Assembly: GCA_027186245.1 (NCBI GenBank)
Contig: CP114497.1
Location: 5,153,501 to 5,217,500, forward strand
Reading direction: 5' to 3'
From: Coriaria nepalensis
Lineage: Eukaryota > Streptophyta > Magnoliopsida > Cucurbitales > Coriariaceae
DNA length: 64,000 nt
Part shown: in pieces, positions 26,601 to 38,600 of the stretch
Layout: each line of letters starts with the position of its first letter
Numbering within the stretch: position 1 is the first letter of the stretch
Notes under the pieces: model-generated
What the model was told of the DNA's origin: nothing
Seen by the model: only the letters and a program-made list of their open reading frames with translations
Databases searched by the model: none
Program-made: the position numbers and the translations under genes

Positions 26601-29600
26601 TATGATACAAACCCAATTCCAATGAAAAAATCCAAATCCTCCGAATTGGTGATGCAAAGGAATACTTTCATACTACCCTCAACAATTTCCTTTCCACTCA
26701 TGGAATCATTCATGAATCTTCATGTGTTTCACCCCTCAAAAGAATGGCATTGCTAAAAGTAAAAACGGGCATTCGTTGGAAGTTGCAGGATCCATCATGT
26801 TCACAACTGTTGGAATATAGGAATAAATTATGTAAATTAGGAGAATTAACTTCTCCTCATTTGTAGGGTTAGGTTAGCCAGATTGTAGGCATGATTAACA
26901 GTCTCCTTAATTCTAGGGTTTTCTTAGAATTGTATCTAGCCTATAAATAAGCATCTCTATATAGAACACAAATATATGAAATTACCTTTTCTCTATTGTT
27001 TGTGACATGGTATCTGAGCCTTAGGCTATTAGTTGGAAAATAAATTCATCAATACCACGACCTTAATGGCGTAGCATATTCAGACCATCAAGATGTCATA
27101 TGATTCGACAACTAGTAACCCTCCACCGGAGGAGTCTATAACTCAATAGAGTTCTGGAGATCTGCAGAACTGTCTTTTATTTTTTAATGAACTCACCTCA
27201 TGCACATTCCAGCCACATACATGCTGAATGGAAACAACTACCTGAAGTGGTCTCAGTTTGTGCAGACCTATTTGAAAGGGAAAGGTAAGATTAGGCATCT
27301 CCTCGAAACAGGGCCGGAGAAGGACCCGAGGTTCGTAATGTGGGATGAAGATTCTATGGTCATGTCATGGCTTTGGAACTCTATGGTACCGGAGATAAGT
27401 GATATAGTGATGTTCCTAACCTCTACTCAGGAGATTTGGGAAGCAATTCGACAAACCTATTCAAAGGTAGCCGATGCAACCCAAGTATATGAAATCAAGA
27501 CGAAGTTAGCCGCTGAAAAATAACTAAATAGAACAGTGACGGAATACTCCAAACGTCTTAAAAACATATGGTATGAGTTGGATTATTATGAAGTTATTAG
27601 GATGACTAATAGTGAGGATGTTGTTATATTAAAAGTGTTCATAGTAAAGGAAAGAATGTATGATTTCTTAGCAGGTCTAAATGCAGAATTTGATCCAGTA
27701 AGGGTTCAGATCTTAGGTAGAGAACTACCTACATTAGGAGAAACAATCTCAATCGTTCGTGGGGAGGAAAGTATGAGAGAAGTCATGTTGAAAGTATAAC
27801 TGGCAGAAGGATCTGCACTCCTAAGAACTGGGACTTAAGAACAGAATGAAGAGAGGGCTGCCCTTATTTTAATGAAAGACAACAAAAAGTTTGACTCCCA
27901 GTTTGAACCCAGATTTGCAGATAAAGGAAACCTGGTGTGCAACTATTGCCTAGTATAAAGGACAAGCTCATACTGCACGGAATGGCCATCATAGTGATCA
28001 ATCTGTGTCCGGTGACAAAAACTTAAGTCAAGAAGACATTGGCCCCCTCGAAAACCTTCTTGACTTCCATGAGAAACCATCAAGTTCTTCCTACTCATTA
28101 GCCCTCTCTGGTATGATTTCTAATTCTTATGCTCTTAATGTCTCAAAAGGTGTCCCAAACACATCATGGATAATTGATTCTGAAGCAACCGACCATATGA
28201 CCTATTCTTCCCATATTTTCTCTACCTATAATCCATACCCTAGTAATAAAAAGATCACTATAGCTATGGTTCACTGGTTACTGTAGCAGGTCAAGAGAAT
28301 ATATCCTTAGAACCATCCCTAACCTTAAAAAATATCCTACATGTACCCAAACTTACAACCAATCTTATATCTGTGAGACAACTCCCTAAAAACCTAAATT
28401 GTCACCTTATTTTCTCCAAATTCTCGTGTGTGTTTTAGGACCAAGCTACGGGGAAGACGACTGGACATCCTGAGGAGAAGAATGACCTCTACTATCTTGA
28501 GCCTTGGAGTGGCAAAGTAACTACAAGGGTTGGATATTCGTCCTTACAACTATCAGCTTCTACAAATAAAGACCAAATTTTCCTTCATCATCTAAGACGA
28601 GGCCATCCCTCATTTCAAACCCTTAGCCTTACGTTCTCTTTATTGTTTAGAACTGTAGATCTAAAACAATTACATTGTGAAGTTTGTGAAGACGATTGGG
28701 CATGCTGAGGAGAAGAACAACCTCTACTATCTTGAGCCTTGGGGTGGCAAAGTAACTACAAGGGTTGGATATCCATCCTTACAACTATCAGCTTCTACAA
28801 ATAAAAACCAAAATTTTCTCCATCATCTAAGACTAGGCCATCCCTCATTTCAAACCCTTAGCCTTATGTTCCCTTTGTTGTTTAGAACTGTAGCATTGTG
28901 AAGTTTGTGAATTTGCAAAACATAAACGAGTTTCTTTTCCTACAAGTATGATAATTGAATCCATTCCATTTGATACATAGTGATGTTTGGGGTCCTTCTA
29001 GGATCGCTAATGTTTCAGGAGCACGTTGGTTTGTTACATTTATTGTTGATTGCACCCGAGTTACATGAGTATTTCTAATGAAACAAAAATCAGAGGTTGC
29101 CACTATTTTTTCTATTTTCCTAATATGATAAAGACACAATTTGGGGTGGAGATTAAAAGATTGCGGTCAGACAATGGAAAAGAATTCTTCAATCAGACGT
29201 TAACCTCATTCCTTCACAAAGAAGGAATAATTCATGAACCTTCATGCATACACACCCCAACAGAACAGGGAGGCAGAGAGGAAAAACCGACACCTTCTTG
29301 AAATTGCTCGGGCCTTAATCTTCCAAAGACAAGTTCCACAATACCTTTGGGGAGAAGCTGTTCTTACAGCAACCTTCCTTATCAACCGAATGCCTGCTCA
29401 GGTGTTAGACAACCAGAGCCCGTGGGAAGTTTTTTCCCAACATTTTCCAGCTTACACCTTGTCAAACAAACTACCCTCTAAAGTGTTTTGAGTGTGAAGT
29501 TTTTGTACATATACATAGTCCAAATCGAAGTAAACTCGATCCTCAAGCCCTTCGATGTATATTCATTGGATACTCAGCAACATAGAAGGGTTACAAGTGT

Positions 29601-32600
29601 TATCATCTGCCGACTCGCAGAGTATACACTACAATAGATGCCACCTTTGTTGAAAGTGAGCCTAATTCCCCTCATTCTTCTCCTCAGGGGGAGACTCTGA
29701 CCGAAGAGAAGATGGATGCTTTAGATTGTTTTCCCAACATTCCACTACCGCCACCTCAGCCTTCATCACCAGTAAGCCCAAAACTATCATCACTAAAACC
29801 TGAACCTCCAGTACTAGCATTTGATCCTATAGTTACTAAACCACTTCAAGTCTACTCAAGGAAGAAGGGATACCAGACAGATCCAAAGCTAGTCCAAGAG
29901 TTGGAACCGTAGCAAGGACTTGAAACTATTGAGGAAGAGGACACTACACAGGTAACTATTCCCTTCTTACCTGATTAGAGTGAATTACACCTACCCATTG
30001 CACTTCAGAAAGGTACTAGAAAATGCTCACAACATTCACTCTCACAATTTATCTCTTTTGAAAATTTTTCTTCATCACATAAAGCTTTTGTGACTCATTA
30101 AAACTCTATAAATATCCCTAAAACATTGACTGCGGCATTAAGTAGTAAAGAGTGGAAATAGGCTATGAAAGTTGAAATGCAGACTCTCGAGAAGAATAAG
30201 ACTTAGGAGCTAGTTAAACTGCCGAAGGGAAAAAGACCAATAAGATGCAAATGGATATTTTTAGTAAAGTATAATGCAGATGGGTCCCTGGAAAGATATA
30301 AAGCAAGGCTGGTAGCAAAGGTTATCCTCAAATATTTGGTGTCGACTATGAGGAGACCTTTGCCCCTGTTGCAACGATGAGAATTTATGAGGACTTATGA
30401 CTAAAATGAGTCCTACATAACTTAATGTTGAACATGACAAAGCTATGAAAATGTTATATGACAATCACGCTACTAAAAATCCTATCCATCGTGATAGAAC
30501 AAAGCATGTAGAAATTGATCGTCATTTCATTAAAGAGAAGCTTGAAGAAGGTCTCATCAACCTGGAGTATATTCCCACATCACTTCAAACTGCAGATATA
30601 CTAACCAAGGCATTACCAAGAAGTAAGTTTGACGAGTTGAAGTACAAACTGTGGATTAACATCTAGAACCCAGATTGAGGTGGGTATAGAAATAGAATAT
30701 ATTTTTTTCTTTATTGCTAATAGTAAATCTCCTCCAGTTTAGGAAATAGTCTACTTAGGTATTTCCTTTGAGGGTCTTTAGGAATTTCTAGCTGTACCAC
30801 TATAATTTACCTAGTGGACAGAATACAGAAATACAAAGTCTTCCTTCTACACTTTCCTCAGAATAGAAGCTCTGAAACCTATCGTAATTTACAATGACAA
30901 CAAGGTTGCAATGTCTAGAACGAATAAATATAGTAAATCAATAGATATTTCATAGAAGTAAGACTATATGAGAATCTCATCTGTACGCACTTTATTGAAT
31001 CTAACACCAGATCAGTAGTGTATTTACGAATAGTCTGGGACTTGTTACCACAGTTTTTCAATCTAAGGATGGGACATGAGAGATATATTTGGAGGGGATT
31101 GTTGGAATGATACTTTAGATCTTGGCTAATAGTGAAATAGTATAGGGAAATTAAGGAATCCATTGTCTTACGTTTGTCTGGAGAGTAAGTATTTCATTCC
31201 CTGTTTTCGTACCTACTTGTTTTTATGTTTTCTCAGTCAACCATTACATTAAAACCATGAAAGGATAAAAGTCCATGCATCTGAAAATCGATTTTGGATC
31301 CTATGAGACGGGCTTATACCCCCTCCCCTATGTGAGAGGGGGTAGTGGATTTGGTGTGTGATTCCCATCTCACCCTCTCTCACATAGCCCGTCTCATAGG
31401 ACAGTTTCTCCTGAAAATCAGAACACCATAATTCTTAAAGTAGGAATCAGAACATCAATAACCTTTAAGCAGTAGATCCGTACCCATATCTTCCTCTTGA
31501 GGTTTCCTAGCTCTTCTTCCTTTGTAAAACTGCAGACCATCATCTGATGGGTTGGGCAGCATTAGTGGATGCATGGCATAGAAGTTTCCCAGAGAAGCTG
31601 AAATTGACTGAAGACAATTCCTTTCGTCCTCCCAATCAACCTACAATGGCAAAGAGGAACTAGAGTAAGCTTAATACAAATTATGCAGATCATCAGTTTC
31701 ACATGAAGGCAACATATTCTCCTGCTTGGAGAATAATTATTAAAATGACATGATAACCGTGATTATTGAAAAATCAGCTAATGTAGCCTATTAAACTAAG
31801 AGATAAGCTTCAACACAAAGCACAAAAGCATCGCTCTAGTCTCTCATGCCTGGAATTTTCATTAGAAACTGAACACTGTCATCACTACTGCATTTCATTA
31901 CAATGTTTTAGTACCAAACAAGGCATTGATTTCTAGACAAAGACACTTGAATAAATTATCATTCTACAGATTTCAAAGCTGCCCCAAACTGCTGTCTCTA
32001 ACAGTTTGAATCAAGTATAAACGTAACAGAAGTAGCAAACATTGTTGAGCAAATTGACATGAACAGTATCTATCAATCACGTTGGTCCATTGAAAATCAT
32101 GTCATATATGAATTTGTGTTGTTACACAATCATGCACTAAACATATAGTCTAAAGTAATAAATGCAAAAAGTTAATGAAAAAATTCAGGTTCTTCAGGTA
32201 ACGAGGTTTGGTACGTCTGCATAAAGTAATGAATGAAGAGGAGTTCAAATAAACTAAAAGAGGACTCGGGCACCTGTATGTCCAGTGCATGAGTGGTAAA
32301 TGCTCATTCAGAGTGAAAAATTTACCATGCCTTGACAATGTCAGGCATTATAGCCATGTGCATGTTCCCCCATGCAATAAAACCAATGACAATATATACT
32401 GATAGACATTTTCAAAAACATAAGGATAAATAGAGAAAAAAGCAGAGATTTGCAAATTAGTAGATAAAGAAGATTTCAGAACCTACATCATTTCCTAAAC
32501 AAAGAACAAATTCGGGGACGCGATCCATATCAGGTGTGTACTGATCAAGTATGACAGGAAGTCTTGCCAAATTCCCATTTGCATCAATATGAATGCTGAA

Positions 32601-35600
32601 GTACTCATCTAGCATTTCAGCCTTTTGTTTGAGCAATTGTGTATTCATCTGAAAAACATAAGAGATGATTAAAGTCAAAACATATATATATATAATAAGT
32701 GATTTGAATATTATCCAAAAACTCCATGAAATAGGATGGTGGATGAACAAGTGTCATGTCTATGCAAGATCAAACACTTCATCATATAATGTGGAAATTG
32801 GGGCATTGGAACTAGAAAAAAAATTTGGGCATGTGATACCAATTTGAACGAGTTTTATTTTCACACTAAAAACACGACTTTCACATGTCACTTTCTTATG
32901 ATCTTTAAAGGGCACGAGTCATATGAGTGTCTTCAAGTTTCTAAATCATTTGACATTATTAACTGGACAAAACTGGCCTATTCACATAAACTTTGTTGTG
33001 AGGAAGATAACAAATCAGCTCAGGAGAAAAAAAGTCGTGCAAGTCCTGAATATACACAGACTGATAGAAGCAATGCAGGTTGTAAGCATAATCATTGATC
33101 GTCTTAGGACTCCTACCGAAACACTGCCAACCAATCTAGCAACTTAAGACATTCGTAGATTGGATAGTGAAAAACGTAGGTTCTGTTTTTCTTACTTTTA
33201 CTAGGTTACATCAGCTATATATAAGGTTATTATAGAGGAGAAAAAATAGGAATAAAAAAGTCATATCTATACATGAATGGTAATCCTTTATTCTAGCCTA
33301 ACCATAAGCCCACTATTCTAGGAGAGACAATAGCTGTGAGTATCTTTCCTTTATTGACTATTTCCTAACAGATAGGATATTGTTATAAATTAAACTGGAA
33401 AACAGTGTTTTCTAAAATGTTCAGCTTTTCAAGCACATGTTACATGACAAAGGTATCAAAAGCTCTAGCAACATCTTGCATAGTGGCAGAAATGGAAAAG
33501 GCAGTGTTTAAGAATCAAAACAAGAATCTCACACGTATAAAAGCCAACACCATAGTTGCTTGCTATTTGAGAATTGGATTTACTCCACTCATATAATTAC
33601 TTCAAATTGAGATAGTGAAAGTGTGATGAAAGTGAAAACAACAGTGCAAGCATGAAATTGCCATTAAAAATTGAGGATTATAAAAACTAAAAACAAGTTT
33701 GTTTTCTCATATTTCTTAGAAAACTAATAACAATTGAAAGAACTAACTAATTAGATAAAAATTACTATATTTTTCTTCTATTTTTAAATCGGCGCACACA
33801 AGTTTAAAACTAGTGAAATAAATATAAGATATTGAGCAAAGAAAGAAACTATGTTACTTCAGCAATCTTCTCTTTCAGGTCATCCTTCTCATTGCATTCT
33901 GTGTCTAGATCTTCTTCTTTCAGAGCAAACATAATAAGCTCAGACAGAGGGGCAGGATCACTTAGTTGTATAGCATTAAAGTGGGCAAATCGGCACAAAA
34001 CTTGCTGATACATGAGCTCTTTGCTGCATATGTAATCAAAAGAGAAGAGAAACAATTTAAGCAGCTATAGAGACAGTCACAAATTCAATGGAATAACTTA
34101 AACCTCAATCAACTTGTTCCTCCAAAAAAAAAAAAAAGGCCCCATGTGTGTTTTATTAAAAAAAAAATTAAAGAAAGAAACAAGAGTAACCACAATATGA
34201 AAAGAATATATCCTCTGCGAAAAAGATGCACTATAAAGCAACTAGGCTCATAACAAAATACTTATAAGTCTAGATTCTAGATTGTGTCTGGAGTTTAACC
34301 AAGGAAACATACATTCCTAGAAGATAGGGCGTACAAGTTAATAGAAGCTGAGAAAAGCTTTAGTTTTCCAGAAATTAATGATCCACTTATTTGTTGGTTC
34401 TATTATACCAGCTACAGATGTGACAACCTACAGAACAATTTTACATAATTTTCAAAAATGATACTGTTTCAAGAAAGAAGACAGGATATAAAGACAAGGG
34501 AAAGTTACTATTCATCCGTAATAGCAATCATATCGATATTACATAAGGTTCCCACATTCAAAGCCTTGATAACATCCTTATTCATATTGACCAACATACT
34601 AAACTTCGCAATACTCTCCAACAAAATGACGCCTAGATGTCTCACACTGTCCCTCAAAATGATCTCCATAGATACCTCACATGCTCATCCAAAAATAACC
34701 AAATAAAAAAGATTCACTAATGCATCCTCATTTTCGGATGACTCATCCTGTATCAGTTCAGCCTCTCCTGAATCAATTAGCCAAGATCTATCTTACGCTG
34801 ACTGATTCTATTCTATAGTGATTGTGGATTCTACAAAGAATAGAGAAGTGTGATTACCTCAAATTCACTACATTCACTAGATACAAATGTATGTCATGTT
34901 GAAGCAATGCAAATACATCATCCACCATTCCTACATATGTGCAGTGCCTTACAATCTCAAGAAGACCTGCAAAAATTTCAGTAAGAAACACCTGATGAAA
35001 CTACATGATAGGAGTTTTCCTTTCTAGCAATCAAAAAATCTGGTCAAAGAAATACCAGAATGACAATTGCCATCTATTCCTTCAATAAGCTCCTGAATGC
35101 TAGTAAGATCTGCAATTTCCTTTGGATTCCTTCTTTGTCTAACAGAACACCTGCAAGGAGGTTACTATATTGGAATGTGTACATACAACTAACTTAAAAA
35201 ATATAAATTCCACAGATGCAAATTTTCTTTTACAAAAAAACACTCCCAGCTTTGAATGGTAAGGAATGCGAAAAGTAGCACAAGTCCAACAAACATGCAA
35301 GCTAATTAAAAGTGATTCTCTCAATCCATTAGTCAACTCAATAATCACAATTAAGTAAATGATAATACTGAGTAAAGCAAAATTAGGGTCTTTATCCCAT
35401 CTAATGAGATGGAACTTGATCAGTTGAAAAGACAAAGGTTGAGGACTAGTTAACAAGAAAGGATACCATATTTCTATATATACCAAGGTTTGAATGGAAA
35501 AAATGCAGAAAAAATGCAATTTGACATGATAGAGCTGCTAGGATGATCAGTGTGACCTATGTATAGTTGCATACCACTATAAATTTTTACCTCATCACTC

Positions 35601-38600
35601 ATCCAAATGTTGACAACAGACATATTAACCCAAGGGTATCTCATAAAGCATATGTGACTTTACCGAATAGTTTACTAATAATGATACATTAGTAACATAA
35701 CATGGATGGGTATGAAATAGCAATAAACTAGTCAGTTTCAATTGCTGCTGATAAAAAATAATTGAAAATGTAGAAAATCAAAATGTCTTTTCATTGCCAT
35801 AACTAATACACTGCCGTTTAACTCCCATGAGAGCAGCCATGGTAGTGACATTTCAATTACAATGGGCTCTGTAGGGAATGGAAATCTGCCCTAACTGCAA
35901 AGACCAGTGTTTCATGAAGACCACTGAATATATGTCTTCCCATTGTCTTTTTTGTCCTCGATTGTTAAGTGACACAAATGGGGGGTACCTACCTTAAAGC
36001 AGCCAAATTGGATTTGCCCTCAAGTTGAACACGAGGCACTTGGAGGTAAGCATGTAGCCTGCCAGCTGGATCCGACGAATCTGTTCTAACCATTTTTTGG
36101 ACCGGAACTTTTTGTAGTTTTGAACCTAGACAAAGTATAACACTACATCTTGAGAAGTAAAAAAATAAATAATAAATTGAAACCCCTTAAAAAAAATGTG
36201 GATTTTATTTAATTTTGACACAGTATGAGACCGGCAAGGACAGTTACATAAATAAAAAGGGAAAGTTTTCATACCAGACTGTGAGGAATAGAGATTTGAG
36301 TCCTTGCCCGTACGACCAGAAGGAGAAGATTCTACTGCCTATAACAGAGATGAGACCACTTAGATTGCAAGAAAGTACACAAATTGTAAGAGTAAACAAT
36401 GAATCCCAAAAGTGCCACAAGGAAACCTAGCCTAGGTAGATTGGAGATCGGCCAATAGTATAATTGAGAAACCATTAGAGCGTGTGAAAATGTAAGTTTA
36501 ATAATTCTTTTATTAAAACTTAATTGTTACAGCTTATGTAACAGGCTATATATATTGAGAGGTATCCTATTATAATTCTAATTATAGTACACAATCTCAA
36601 TCCCTACAAACTAGGAGGTAATATCTCTAATTATTTAATAAGGAATAACTCCTATAATCTAGGGATTCTCTTATATTTTCATACTCTCCCTCAAGCTAGA
36701 TCAAAGATGTCTTATAAACCTAGCTTGCTTATAAATCTATCAAACTGAGTCTTGTGAAGCCCTTTAGTGAATGTGGCTGCCACTCATTCTTATGTAGGAC
36801 CGTATGACATATACACCACACCTTCTTCTAACCTTTCTTTAATAAAGTGTGTATCAATCTCCACGTGTTTTCTTCTATCATGTTGTACTGAATTATGGGC
36901 AATAGCAATTGTTGCTTTGTTATCAGAGTAGAGTTTCATAGGCATAGGACTTGAGACCTTGAGATCTTTAAGTAGTTTTCTTAGCCATAACAGTTCACAT
37001 ATTCCATGAGCAACAGCTCTAAACTCAGCTTCAGCACTACTTCTTGCCACCACTGTCTGTTTTTTGCTCCTCCATGTTACCAGATTTCCACCAACACAAG
37101 TATAATAACATGAAGTTGACCTTCTATCCATCACACTTCTGGCCCAATCAGCATCTATTAATGCTTCGATTTTGAGATGACCATATTTACCAAATAGTAA
37201 TCATCTTCAAGGTTTTCCCTTTAAGTACTTGACAACCCTATAAGCTGCTTCAAAGTGCTCATCTCCAGGTGAATGCATTATCTGACTTAACACATTTACT
37301 ACAAAAGTAATTGATGGTCTAATGTATGAGAGATAAATAAGTCTCTCAACTAATCTTTGGAACTGCTCTTTGTCTCGAACTTGATATGAATTAGTTGCCT
37401 CTAGTTTCAAATTAGTCCATTGGAGTTTCAACAGGTTTGCACCCAAGTCTCATCTCCTGAAGTAGATCCAGTACATACTTCCTTTAAGACACAAAAATGC
37501 CCCTTCTTGACCGTACAAACTCCATTCCCAAAAATACTTCAGCGATTTGAGATCCTCTATTTCAAATTCCTTTACAAGGAATAGTTTCAGATTTCTTAAC
37601 TCTTCCACATCATCTCCAGTCAAAATCATATCATCCACATACACAATAAGAATGGCAATTTTTCCCTTCTTATAATGTTTAACAAACATAGTATGATCAA
37701 CTTGGCTTTGATGGTATCCACGGCTCTTCACAGCCTTGATGGATGATCAAACCAAGCCCTAGGTGACTACTTCCATCCACATACACAATAAGAATGGCAA
37801 TTTTTCCCTTCTTATAATGTTTAACAAACATAGTATGATCAACTTGGCTTTGATGGTATCCACGGCTCTTCACAGCCTTGATGGATGATCAAACCAAGCC
37901 CTAGGTGACTACTTCCATCCCATAGAGTGCCTTTCTGAGCTTACACACTTTCTCTATCCCGAATTGCCCTTCAAAACCAAGTGGAGATTCCATAAACACT
38001 TTTTCTTCAATTTCTCCTTTAAGAATGCATTCTTCACATCTAAATGTTGTAGATGCCACTCAAGATTAGCAGCGAGATACAATAAGATTCTAATGGAGTT
38101 TACCTTTAGCAACTGAGGCAAAGGTTTCTAGGTAATCGATTCCATAGGTTTGTGTATAACCTTTAGCTATCAATCTTGCTTTGTACCTCTCAATTTCCCC
38201 ATTACATTTGAATTTGACAGTAAACACCCACTTGCAGCCCGCTATCTTGTATCCACTAGGAAGATTAAGAACTTCTCATGTTTTGTTCTTTTCAAGGACC
38301 CTCATTTTCTCTAGAACAGCAACCTTCCACTCAAGTTCGCTCAATGCTTCCTATATGTTTCTAGGAATTGAAACATTTCATAGGTTAGTGCTAAAGACTT
38401 TGTAGCCTAGTGATAACCTGTGATAGGACACATATTTTGCAATAAGGTGTATTGTACAAACACGGGTTTGTTTTCTAATGGCAATAGGAATATCAAGATC
38501 AAAAGTTCGAGGATTAGGAACTGGTAAACCTATTTCATCCAAGTTGTCTTCATTCAGAGGAGGATCTTAGAGTGTAGGAGGTTGATGGTCTTTGCTTTAA

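Larger units (their letters stand above)
26808..30395 (+). mobile_element. C4: partial Copia element inserted in C1 integrase; 3' part missing
   Basis: The 5' LTR is 26808-27007 (TGTTGGAA...GTGACA), followed by the primer site TGGTATCTGAGCC (27008-27020). Gag is at 27200-27800 ([19 protein letters not shown]), protease [12 protein letters not shown] near 28166, integrase at 28980-29490 ([45 protein letters not shown]) and the RT start at 30120-30380 ([19 protein letters not shown]). RT then stops abruptly and an RNase H tail follows directly. I find no 3' LTR matching 26808-27007. I infer that one deletion removed the C4 3' part and the C1 middle and fused C4 to the C1 tail. Confidence 0.8.
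14980..30860 (+). mobile_element. C1: Copia LTR retrotransposon in MLH1 intron 14 (outermost of the nest)
   Basis: LTRs are at 14980-15210 and 30685-30860. Both end TTTCCTCA, start TGTAGA or TATAGA, and are flanked by the exact 5-bp duplication GAATA (14975-14979, 30861-30865). A mutated primer site TGATATCAAAGC follows the 5' LTR (15211-15222), and a purine tract TTGAGGTGGG precedes the 3' LTR. The gag starts at 15211-15741, is split by C3, resumes at 25327 (zinc knuckle [14 protein letters not shown] near 25597-25640), and is followed by protease (VDSGASNHT near 25930) and integrase to 26807, where C4 interrupts it. Only an RNase H tail and the 3' LTR (about 30395-30860) remain beyond. Many stops and frameshifts: inactive. 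Confidence 0.93.

Noticed and set aside
30870..31110. Copia RNase H-like phrase and purine tract right of C1
   Set aside because: The match is one short motif followed by stops, and no matching sequence exists on the other side of C1, so an element cannot be defined.
31463..31484. Alternative MLH1 exon 14 donor adding 7 residues
   Set aside because: In phase and possible, but the shorter exon gives a linker length closer to Arabidopsis MLH1; kept as an uncertainty rather than a second feature.
34458..34706. 82-aa plus-strand ORF in MLH1 intron 11
   Set aside because: No recognisable homologue; it lies inside a well-supported intron.
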